This document shows positions 23,957-34,627 of a stretch of DNA of 64,000 nucleotides, piece by piece (position 1 is the stretch's first letter; each line of letters opens with the position of its first letter). The notes under the pieces are model-generated. The model did no database searches, was not told where the DNA came from, and saw only the letters and a list, made by a program, of their open reading frames with translations. Source of the DNA: Nannochloropsis oceanica (Eukaryota > Sar > Eustigmatophyceae > Eustigmatales > Monodopsidaceae); assembly GCA_004519485.1 (NCBI GenBank), contig CP038109.1, positions 62,001-126,000 on the forward strand, given 5' to 3'. The translations under genes were made by a program, and so were the position numbers.

Positions 23957-24261
23957 CGATTGTATTTCGGCCCTATGGCTTTTCTTCAGGAGGAGAAACT
24001 TATTCGAGGGGGAGGAGGAGGAGGAGGAGGAGGAAGGAAAAAAAAAAGAAAATCGAGTGGCGGGTGGTCGTAGTGACGATTGAAGAACGAGGGCAGCAAG
24101 AGTCGCTCTCGTCTATGCTGGCTATTCTTTTTCCTTACACCCTTCATGCACTATCTCTCTTCCCATTTCTTGGAGTCTTCCGACACTCATTTTTCATTTC
24201 CTCTCTCCTCTTGTGCTCTTCCACTCATTTCTACAACTCCCCCCCTCCCCCCCTCCCTCCC
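23957..24261. other. Convergent 3' region, Nudix / RAP-type gene
   Basis: About 305 bp between the two stop codons, containing a (GGA)n stretch near 24010-24035. If the minus-strand gene instead ends at 24194 the gap is smaller. No RNA gene is seen. Confidence 0.35.
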
Positions 24262-27200
24262 TCACGCTCGCGCCACCCTCCCCTGACCTACACCCTCCCT
24301 TCTCTCCCGCTCCTTCACCCCCTCCCTTCCCACGAACGCCTCCCACGACTCGGGGGTGACCACCACCACCTTTCCCCTCCTCCATTCCCTCTTCAGCACC
24401 CTCCACCGGAAGGCTGCTGCCCCCAACGGCCTTACCCGCATCAAAGACGACTTCCGCCCCTCCCTCCTTCCCGCCCTCCCCCTCCCTTTCCCCTTCCTCT
24501 TCCTCGTCGTATTCAACGCCACCTTGAAAGTACTGCCCAGGCGATACAACCATAACCGCAATCGCCTCCCCCTCCCCCTCCCTCCCTCCCTCCCTCCCCG
24601 GCTTCAAAATCACCAAATCCGGCTCTCCAAGCCACCCCACCCTCCCCCTCCCTCCCTCCCCTCCTCCCTCCCCTTCACCCTCGCACCTCCACCCCCTCTC
24701 CTCCAATCCTATCCTCATGTTCTTCATCAAGGCCCATGCCTCAGGCGTCGTCATCATCGCCATCCCTTCTTCCATCCCTCCCTGCCCCCCTCCCTCCCCC
24801 AAGCACTGCTCCCGATACCTCCGGACCAGCATTAAGAACCGCTCGACCAACTGCTGTCTCGAGGAGGATGAGGAAGGAAGGAAGGGAGGGAGGGAGGAAG
24901 AGGACAGCGATGCGTAGTATAATCCTGCCTGGCTCAAGCGAGAGTAGACCGTCAGGGCATCCACGTCACACTCCAGCCTCGGCACCACTTCCTCCTCCTC
25001 CTCCTCCTCCTCCTCCTCCTCCTCCTCCTCCTCCTCCTCCTCCTCCTCCTCCTCCTCCTCCCCCTCCACCATCTCCTCTTCATCTACTCCGTCTCCTTTC
25101 ACTTTTAGGCATCCTCCCCTTCCCTCCTCCTCATTTTCCGCCAATACTCCCCTTGCTGCTGCTGCTGCTGCAGGTGCCGAGAAAGGTCCTGGCCCATGTC
25201 CCTGCAACCTTAGACAGGCCTCAGACAGCACTCGTCGAAAGACCCGCTCATCTCTCCCTCCCTCCCTCCCTCCTTCCCTCCTTCCCTCCCCCATTGCTGC
25301 AAGTCCCCACAAAATTGCTGCCAATTGGCTCAACGTCAGGGTTTGAATCTTTCTGAGATCCTTCCCTCCCACCCCTACCCCTCCCTCTCTCCCTCCTTCC
25401 CTCCGCATCAGCCCTCGGTAGAGCGCGCGATGGAAGGCGCCGACCGTTGATGAAGGGGAGGAGGAGGAAGGGAGGGCGGAAGGGCGGAAGCCGAAGACAG
25501 CTAGAGCCATAGGAGCCCAGGCCAGGCGCTTGCCGGCGGCCAGGGAAGGAAGAAGGACGTGATGGAGGGCGAGGAGGAAGTCTTGGCCGGGATAAAACGA
25601 GAACCGGAGGAGCACTCGGGTCAACGTGGCGAGGCCCTTGGGTGTCGGTGCCCCGAACGGGGAGGAAGGGAGGGAGGACGAGGTGGAGGAAAGGAGGGAG
25701 GACAACATGCGTCCACGGAGGCTTTCAATAAATAGGGGGAGGAGGTCTGTACCCGGGTGGTAGCCGAGGCGGGCCATTGACTCCAGGATGAGAATAAGCC
25801 CGGAAGTTTCAAATTTTTGAATTTGGGCCGTTACTTGTTCCGAGAGACGACGGAGGAGGGAGGGGTCGAGGCGGTGGTTAGAGGGCAGGACGAGAGAGGG
25901 GAGTGCGGAGAGGAGGAGGACGAGGGAGGAGGGGGTGGAGGAGGGGATGCGGGCCCAAAGAGCTTCTTCGTACGTGAGCCAGAAAGAGGGAGCAAGGACA
26001 AAGCTGCTTCCGCTGTTGCCTGTCTTTTCCTTGAGCCGAACAAGCGCATTGAGTCCCACCGCTAAATCGTGTGCGTTAACGCTGCTGCTGCGGCTTACAG
26101 CAGCGGCGGCAGTCGCCTCCAGCGAAGCAGCAAAAGCTTGGACAAGACGAGGTGCCGGACCACAGAAGGAAGAGGAAGAGGAAGAGGGGGGGGGAGCACC
26201 TAGGACAGACAGCGCATTCATGACATCCACCACCAACGCCACCTCCCCTCCTCTTAACCCCTCCCCCCCTCCCTCCCCCCTTCCCTCCAACTGCTGCAAG
26301 AGCGTTGCCTCCACCGCCTCCAACAGCCGCGGGCTTACCATCCCACCCCTCCGTTCCTCCTTTCTTTCCTCGCTTCCCCCCTTCCCCCCACCCCTCACCA
26401 GGGTCGAGACCAATCGCCCCAGAGACCGCAGATTAAGCATTCTCTTCAACATTAATACCACAGCCCTCTTCCCCACCTCCTCCCAAAACAATGTGGGCGC
26501 CATCAGTCCCTCCCTCCCTCCCTCCTTCCCTCCATCCAGCTCATCCTGTGCCCGATCCAGCGCCCAAATCATGCTCGTCAACGCTTCCGCCTCTTCCAAC
26601 GCTTCCGCCTCTTCCTCCCCCTCCTCCTCTACACTGTCCTGCTTCCTTTCCTCCATCCATGCCTCTATTACCCCCTCCGCCAACACCCGCAGAAAGGCTC
26701 GGTACTGTTGCATCCCCCCCCCTTCCTCTGCCCCGCCCTCCCCCTCTCCCGTCTCCTCCATCACCAGTGCCAGCCTCACTACGGCCCCCAACGCCCGAAC
26801 TCCTGCCTTCCAATTTCCCGCCCGCCCGCCCTCCCTCCCTCCTTCCCTCCCTCCCCCCAAGGTCACCTCAAGGAGGCGCGTCTGCACTTTGTCAATCAAC
26901 GACAAGTAACGGTAGGGGGTGAGATCGGGAGGGAGGGCGGGGAGGAGGGCCTCCGCTTCCGTTTGCGGAAGAGAAGAGAGAACAGGCTCAAGGCGCCAGA
27001 GAGCGCCGAGAAGACGCACCAGTCCTCCCTCCGAGGAAGGAAGGGGGGAGGGGGAGGAAGGCTGCTGTTCCTCCAGCACCACAGTAGGGACCATAGGTAG
27101 AAGGACGGCCAGAAGGGCCGCATCCATCCTACTGTCCAACGCAGACGGGGAGGACGAGGAGGAAGAGGGAGGGAAGGAGGATAAGGTGTGCAGGTCCGCC

Positions 27201-29605
27201 CATGCACTCAACATGTCGATGACGTCACGGGCGTTGAGTTGGGGGAGATGTGCGAACAATACCTCCCTCACCCCCTCCACGAGCGTCAAGCCGGGATAGA
27301 AGCCCAACTTCCCACACCCGCTCATCAGATTGCACACCGCCCGCGGCCCCAACACTCCCCCATCCCTCCCTCCCTCACTTCCTCCCTCCCTCTCCTCGGC
27401 GAGGCACGCCTCCAACCGTTCCACGGCCGTTACCAGAAACGACTCGGGGGGAGGACATCGGGCTTTTCCCAGAGAGTGGATTAGGGACGCAATTTCTCCC
27501 GCCTGAAACTCCCCAAGCCTTCCCTCCGCCTCAGCTACCACTGCTTCCAATACTTCTCCTACTACCTCACCCACCTCGTCCTCCTCCCCGCCCTCCCTCC
27601 CTCCCTCCCCCCCTTCCCGGAACAAGACCCAAGCATGCGCTAACGTCGTCAGCTCATGCGCTGAAAACACACTCAGGGACAAGGTTGAGGAGGAGGAGGA
27701 GGAGGAGGAGGAGGAAGAAGAAGAAGAAGAAGAAGAAGAAGAAGAAGGGATGCAGGAGAAGATCTTCTGGGTATATTGCTGTAGCTCGGAAAGAGGAGGG
27801 CAGTGCCCCATTCGCGCCAAACCGTTCAAGAACATCACCACCTCCCCCGCACGTAGGCCCTGCTGTCCCTCCCTCCCTCCCTCCCTCCCTCCCTCCCCCT
27901 CGCTAAGGTTTAGGAAAGCCCGCGCCCATGTCGGGCAGAAGTAAGGCTCGAGGGAGGGAGGGAGGGAGGGAGGGAAGGGGAGGAGGTGGGAGAGCCCATA
28001 TACTGTCATGGCTAGCTCCAAGGGCTTGAAGTACTGCGCTTGCGTGGCTGCTGCTTCTTGGAAACGTCTAAGGAAGGGCAAGGAGCACTGTCCTCTGTCC
28101 CGCCCTCCCTCCCTTTCGCTGCTGTCCGGCCCGCCCTCCCTCCCTCCCTCGCCGTCCTTCCCTCCCTCGTGTTCGTGGTGGAGCTTGGCAAAGCCGTGGA
28201 TGAGGTTGGCGAGATCTTGGGGCTGGCAGTGGAACAAGAGGGCGTCTGCGCGGGCCTCCAGGTCGCGGAGGAAGAAGGGAGGAAGGGAGTGGGGAAGGAG
28301 CCGGGCGAGGGCGTTGACGAGGGTGGAGAGCTCTTGGGGGGGGAAGAGGTAGAGAATGTCGTGGGAGCGGTGGAGGAGGGTTGGAAGGAAGGCGGACAGG
28401 AGGGAGGGGGAGAGGGGGAGGCCGTTGTCTTGGAGTTTTGCGAGGGCATTGAGGGAGAGGGCGACATGACGAGGACTCAGGGCTTCGGCTTGTCGTGTCA
28501 GACACGCCGTAACGAATCCTACAATACCCGGAAGCATCGCCACATTCCTCTCCCACTCCCTCCCTCCCTCCCTTCCTCCCCCTGCCCCTTGCCTGAACAC
28601 TTTCCCCAGCCCGTTTAAAATCAGAGTACAGGCCTTCGGAGTCCACATCCTCTCCCTCATCAACCGCAACACCCTCACTTCCTCCTCCCCCTCATCCTCC
28701 TCCCCCCCTTCAATTCCCCCCTCTATCCCTTCCCCCAACGTCCGCAGCCTCGTCAATAGCAGGCCCAACCGCGGGTCCTTCACCAGCTGGGCAGTCTCCT
28801 TCCCTCCTTCCCGGCCTAGTCTGTTAAGCACCGCTGCGGCGTTTTCGGCATCAAAATATGACTGAGGGGCGTGTGTGGCGATGAGGGAGAGGAGGAGGGG
28901 AAGGGTCGTCTCAGGAGAGGAGACGATATTGCGGATTTGGGTTTGCGGGGAGAGGGGGGAGGAAGAGGAGAATGAGGATGAGGGGGAGGAAGGGGAGGAG
29001 GAAGGGAAGGAGAAGGAGGCGGCATAGGGGGGCATTGTGCTTGACTGCTCTTGCTTGTGCCATGAAGGAGATGACTTCAATGAGGGGGGTAACGGTTGCC
29101 GTTGTTGTAGTTGCTGATGCTCCTCTATTTCATCTTCTCTCCTTCTTTTTAGCAGCATCTGCACTGCTTCTCTGCTGCTGCTGCAGCAGTCCGCAGGGAT
29201 TCTTCTCATATCAATAACATGGGCAGAAAGTCGCGCTTGCGGTAGCCAGAAGGCCCGTGCTAGGTGGAAGAGCGCCCAGCAGGATGAGACTTTGGGAGGG
29301 GGCGAGGAAGAGCGGAGGGAGGGGAGGGAGGAGAGGGAGGGATGAAGGAAGGGAGGGAAGGGGGGAGGGACGAACGGAAGGTGGGTAAGTTGGGGAGTTT
29401 GTGACTTTAGATGGATCAGCACAAGCCCACGGTCTTGGTAGGGAATATCAATGATCTCACCACATATTACGCTTTGCTCCCCTAATTTTGCTTCCCCGGC
29501 TTTGCTCCCCCGCTTTACCTCCCTCTCTCCCTCTCTCTCCCTCTCTCTCTCTCGATGCTTACCTAGCAGCAAGACACAGGGCGAGCATCTCGCTCTTCTC
29601 CTCAT
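24262..29605 (-). CDS. Very large helical-repeat protein with RAP-like C-terminus, probable organellar RNA-binding factor
   Basis: One frame is open from ATG 29605 to 24194 (1803 codons). The middle consists of degenerate helical repeats with recurrent ALNALAKL-type cores (SLNALAKLQD, LVNALARLLP, LIHGFAKLHH, VYGLSHLLPF, FLNGLARMGH). These resemble the OPR/heptatricopeptide proteins of algal and apicomplexan organelles that bind organelle RNA. Near the end, GEPDLVILKP and AIAVMVVSPGQYF look like the first half of a RAP domain. Its second half (PLGAAAFRWRVLKREW, GKVVVVTPESWEAF) lies in the neighbouring frame, ending at 24262, so a one-base discrepancy in the purine-rich stretch near 24450-24520, or an undetected splice, is likely. 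A probable first intron (29562-29290, CTAG/GTAAGC to AAAG/TC) keeps frame whether or not it is removed. Many (GGGA)n, polyserine and polyglutamate inserts enlarge the protein. Family assignment is by repeat pattern only. Confidence 0.65.
24988..25062 (-). repeat. (CCT)n/(GGA)n tract coding polyglutamate
   Basis: About 25 uninterrupted CCT units on the plus strand, read GAG on the coding strand as polyglutamate in the RAP-type protein. Another CTC/TTC-rich coding tract near 27688-27748 (plus-strand GGA/GAA) codes polyserine. Confidence 0.85.
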
Positions 29606-31061
29606 GGTGGCTACAGCGAATGGATTTCACGCAGACAAAGGCATGTTATCCTTGTTGCACTGTCGTTGTGCTTATCGTGACTATGCTTGGTCAGGGGAAT
29701 GGTCGTTGGGTGTCGTCGTCCTGGAGTCGTGTTATGAGCTCGTCCTCAGCCGGAGGTTGGACAGATGTTGCTTAAGTGCACAAGACCTGTGATCCCTGCT
29801 CGTGAGGGTATGATGCTCTGATACTCTACACGCTTCAATGTCAGCCTGCTTCGGCACGTACTGTGAAAAGCCCTCCCCGAGAGTGCACTCAAAGGAATAA
29901 ATAAGGCAAGTATGCCTAGCTTGATATTATTGCTTGCCTCGCGTTCGTGTCCAATCAATGCTCCTGGTGCACCCCAGCATTAGAGAAGCACGTCCTTCTG
30001 CTGGTAAGCTTCCTGTCGTTGTGGCAGTGCTTAGTCGTGGAGGTATGCATGAGTGTGTGAGGCTGTGCATGGGATGGGCGAAGCTGCACTCCGATAAGAG
30101 TAAACTTTTTGTTCTGCCTCCAAGAGCGAGAGACGTTGAAGTGCAAGGGGGAGGATCCTGCATTCACTTGTTCGGCTTTGCTTGGCACCCTTCTAAGCGC
30201 ACAAAGCAAAGCTTTGGGGCATCAATCGGAGTATCGCCACGCCCTTTTCGATAAAAGAGAGAGAGTGAATGCAATGGCTTGACTTGGTTTCTTTGGAGTG
30301 ACCCTCCGGGAGGGATTCTCCACCACCCTTCGGCCCATACCACCCACTATCGAAAGTATGTAAAGAACAATAAAGAAAGGCACATCAATGCAATTAGAGC
30401 GCATTATGACACCTCCTCCTTTGAAGCGACGAGATATAAAACACGATAGCAGGTAAAGTTCACTCAACAACCATATTAAGGCAGCTCTTCAGTCTTTCTT
30501 CACTCTTCTTCCATATCCTTCGGTAGTTCTTCACGCTTCTCCAAATGTCGATAACCATTATATAATTATATATTATATGATATTATATATGTATAACATA
30601 TTATGACGTTATCCATCGCAATAACAACCACGGAACCCTTGATCTCATCTTATTCTGCTTCACTTTCTACGCAAACTTAGTAAGGGGAAGACAGAAAAAG
30701 CAAAAGAAAGCACACACAACACATACACCACTAGTTGTTTTTCTTTCTCCTTTCTATCGCCCTAATCAAACTTTTTCTTTATCCTTCCTGTCTCTTTTCT
30801 CCCATCTTCCAATATTCCACAAAGTCTCCCTCTCTCTCTCTCTCTGTCGCTCTTCAATTTTTTTCACATATGCTCTAATCTATCTTTTTCCTGCTTTTCC
30901 TATCTCTACTCTTGATTTCCTTACCGCGTCCTTGCCTCTACTTCACATCCTGACTACCGTCCAGAGGTACTCCTCCTTCACTCCCTCCTTCCCTCCCTCC
31001 CTCCTCCTCCTTCCTTCCTCCCTTCATTCCCGGAAGGTTGCTGCTACTCCTACGGCTGCTA
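29606..31061. other. Gene-free interval with AT-rich patch
   Basis: About 1.45 kb upstream of the RAP-type gene and downstream of cyanase. It is comparatively AT-rich, with an almost pure A/T block at about 30555-30607. Pyrimidine-rich sequence covers 30720-31030. No conserved coding sequence, tRNA or repeat family is recognised. It should contain the RAP-type gene's promoter and the cyanase 3' UTR. Confidence 0.4.
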
Positions 31062-33538
31062 CTATCGCGTTGTTTTTTTAACCCCCCCCTCCTCGACCAC
31101 CGGTGCCTGCACATTGTTCTCAACCCTTTGCTCCACATGGGGCAAAAATTTCCCATTCAGGGTCACCAAAACTCGGTCCTCGCCTTGCGAGCCCTTGACT
31201 TTCTCGACGGTGGCGTACATGTCAATCGCGGACATGATCCCTGAGGGCAGGGCGAAGAGGAGGGAGGGGAGGGAGGGGAAGGAAAGGGGATGAAACACAA
31301 TCATGTTTCATTTTTTGTAATAGAAAGTAAAAGAGAGAGTGTGGGGGGGGTGGGAGGTCAAGGGCGAGTAAGAGAAGGAAGGATTGGAGGGAGGGAGGGA
31401 GGGAGGGAGAGAGGGAGGGGGGGATGGGAGGAGGGAGGGAGGGAGGGAGGGAAAGCATCCCCATGCCCGAAAGGACGTACCATCCCCGAATTTTTCGTTC
31501 ACGATGGCCTTGATCCCTGTTTGTATAAATCGAGAGAATGAGATGAAGGAAGACGGTGAAAGTGAGCGTTCTGTCAGAGGAAGGTCCTGTTCCACTTATC
31601 TTCTCTTTTCCTCCTTCCCTCCCTCGTGCATGTACGCAATAATGTCATTTCTCCCTTCCTCCTTCCCTCCCTCGTGCATGCATGTAGTCGGAAGCGGCTC
31701 AGTTCAAGTGTAGTTATTAATTGGTCCCGCACGTCGGTGATAGGCTTTTTGCCCCCGCCTTGGGTAATTGAAAAGTCATTCGAGTCTAATCATGGCCTGC
31801 ATTGTTTACTCCGGTGTCTACATATAAGTTTATCTGTTTATTTATTCATTTGTCGATTTATTCATGTTATATGGTTGCTTGTATGTGTATATATATATTT
31901 ATCGATTTATTGGTTTGTTCATGTTATATAGCTGCTTATGTATATATATATATATATAAGCAACCATATATACCATGTTATATGGTTGCTTATGTATATA
32001 TATATATACATATGTATCGTACGGCACACAGGGTGTATCGTACGGCACACAGGGAAGGCGGAGCATGGAATCGCATGGTAGTCCCACCACCTCCCGCTCC
32101 CGACGCATGCGCATGCGTGTGAGCTGTGCCTTTTTGACCGAAAAAGGGCGCGCGGAAAGGAGATATATGACAGTCATGATATTTACATATATCTTACATC
32201 AGAACAGAAAAGGACGGTAAAAAAGGAGGGAGGAGGCAGAACAAGAGGAGGGAGGGAGGAATAAGAAGGGAAGATACGGGAGATATGGATACGTAATGAG
32301 GATGGAGAAATAGATATAGGCCTGATCCGCGCTCAAAGGGGCATGCCCACCAATTACTTAAGTACTCTTCTTGGTGCACGCAAAAGTGTGTCATCAAGGA
32401 GGGAGGGAGGGAAGGAGAAAAGAAAGGGTGAAGAGAGAGGAAAGGAAAGCAGGAGAGGAGAGGAAGATAGGGAGGAAATGCACAGTGTCAACGACCGGGA
32501 AGACCGGTCATTGTGTAAAACACTTTTGGAGTATGCTTTCCTCCCGACCTCTTTCTATCCCTCGCTCCCTCTTCCCCTCTTCCCCTCCCTTCCTCTTCCC
32601 CTCCCTCGCATCCATCTCTGATTTGGCTTTTTCGTTTCCTTGCACGAATCTCCTTCCCTTTTTTTACATGTCGATTGTTAAGGGTACATGAATTTATTTA
32701 TAAACAGGTAGATTAAGATAAAATAATATATAAATATGAAATATGAAATTAAATAAATAAATGTTCTTACCCATGCCATAGTGCAGCACAGCTTCCTCCA
32801 GCCTGTATATCAAAGGCTCAGTCCGCAACACGGCACGATCATACGACCTGAAAGGCACCTAAAGAATTCCATGTACGTATATTTATAATATCGATCAAAG
32901 GAGTAAGCCTTCTCTTATTCCTCTCTTTCTATATTTCCTTCTCACCCTCCGTCCTCCCCTCCCTTCGCAGTGGTTCGTTACCTCCTGCATCACTTCCAAG
33001 TCGTCCGTTGTGAGAGTTGGCACGGCTGCCTTCATTTTCTTTGCGGTCTCGGGCTTAAGGTGTGCCTGACGGTAGAAGAGCTTCGGGGATGACGGAGGGA
33101 GAGAGAAAGAAAGGGAGGAAGGGAGGAAGGGAGGACGGGAGGAAGAGAGAAGAGAGGGAGTGAGGTAGGAAAGGGTGAGTGCTGTTGCTCGCCAATGTTC
33201 TGAGACCGCTCATAAAATTTGGAGATTGTGTCTAAGCGTGGTCACATTTGGCCGTTAACGACAAAATGAGCAAGCGTTTCAACGCCGCTCTCCTCCCCTT
33301 TCCTACCTACCTGGGCGACATAGGCATTTGTCAAACCCGTCTCGACCGCAATTTCGTCGAATGTTAAGCCTGCCTTTTTCTTGGCTGCTAACAGGTTAGA
33401 TACATGGAAGGCTTTGTCTTCCTCTGCAAAGGCTGTGGCGAGACGACGGGTTGCGTTGCTGGTGGTGGGAAGGAGGGACGGACGGAGAGAGGACGAGGAC
33501 ACATGACGAGACACGGCAAGGCGGAAGGATGACAACAT
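31062..33538 (-). CDS. CYN: Cyanate hydratase (cyanase) with probable mitochondrial presequence
   Basis: Five exons, 33538-33311, 33080-32982, 32858-32771, 31516-31481 and 31240-31062, have consistent phases and give 209 residues. After a Ser/Arg-rich leader of about 37 residues that looks like a transit peptide come [20 protein letters not shown] (N-terminal helical domain), [56 protein letters not shown] and LNGKFLPH. The active-site residues known from E. coli cyanase are present: Arg and Glu in YRLEE and Ser in GIMSAI. The enzyme decomposes cyanate with bicarbonate to ammonia and CO2, detoxifying cyanate and releasing nitrogen; it normally forms a decamer. About 25 residues follow the usual C-terminal GKFLP motif, so the last exon may be mis-ended. 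The third intron is 1254 bp and full of AT-rich repeats. Confidence 0.92.
31800..32062. repeat. AT-rich tandem and inverted repeats inside the long cyanase intron
   Basis: TTCATGTTATATGG/AGCTGCTTA-like units recur three times and once inverted around a (TA)n run at about 31937-31958, so this region can form a hairpin. A 19-bp unit TATCGTACGGCACACAGGG is then repeated head-to-tail near 32025-32062. It lies within intron 3 (31517-32770) and has no coding content. Confidence 0.7.
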
Positions 33539-34627
33539 TTATGTTACTTGAGACACTTTATTGAATACGATTGATAAGAGGTTATGTTTCTGTGTTGTTA
33601 CGGGAGGATGGGCGGGCAGAGAGGTTAAATGCCTTGTAGAACGAGAGTATCTTAAGCATTGCTGGGGGGGGGGGAAAATTCCTTTGAAAGGCTGGCATGC
33701 CGCAGACATTGTAGAAAAGCGCAAAGAACACAAACAGTTATCCGTTGATGAGATTTTGCGTTTGATTTTGGCGTAATTGTATGTCGAAGGAGAGAGATAC
33801 ACAGAACAGACGAGCATTGAAAAGTAGGCAGGACGTTGACGAGCTCCGTCCACGGCCGAGCAATCCATCCACCAAGACAAGTCAACGCAAGCGGGGGGCA
33901 TGAGAAAGGCGACTGCAAGGTAATGATGCTGCTAATGCCATTGCTAGTGTCATCGCACACTGTCCATGCAAGTGGTAAGAAAGGAAGGGGAAGAGCCACT
34001 TGTTCGTCCCATCGCCGTAATCCCATGAATTACTCGCTCTTCCCGTACGCCCCCATACGTCCCACTTATACTACAAGGAACGAAGCAAAAAAAAAAGTCT
34101 TCGCTTTTCTTGAGGACGTTCTTCTTTGTGATTATATATTCTGTCTCCAAGAGACAAAATGGACGAATGGTCTACTTTCCCCTTCTCTGTATCCCTTCCT
34201 CCCACCATTCTCTTCTCGATTGAAAGCACATAGTAGACGAATTACTCGATTCACAATACTACTACTGCACACACGCCACACACACCTACCGCACACAAAT
34301 CTCCTCCCACCCACATAACTTCATTCAGGTCCCGCTGATGATGACGGACGTTTATAATACGCCTATCTCTCTTTGGCACTTCAAAAGCGTCATACCTTTC
34401 CTCCACACCCATATCCATAGATGGGATCAGAACAGGCATTTTGTCTCTACTCTCTCTGTCCTTTTGTTCTCAATCCTCCATCCCCTCCCCCCCTCTCTCT
34501 TTTTTCTTCTTATCCTGTTGCTGAGGTTAATATGTGTGAAAATGAAAGAACAAATAAATGAGTACGTCTACAGTACATATATATAGCCCTACACTGCTAC
34601 TCTATACTTATTCATCTGCTTCCCTCC
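33539..34627. other. Intergenic region between cyanase 5' end and DYRK 3' end
   Basis: About 1.1 kb, AT-richer than the coding blocks, with a short guanine run at 33665-33674. It holds the cyanase promoter. Open frames on both strands show no family resemblance. No RNA gene is visible. Confidence 0.4.
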
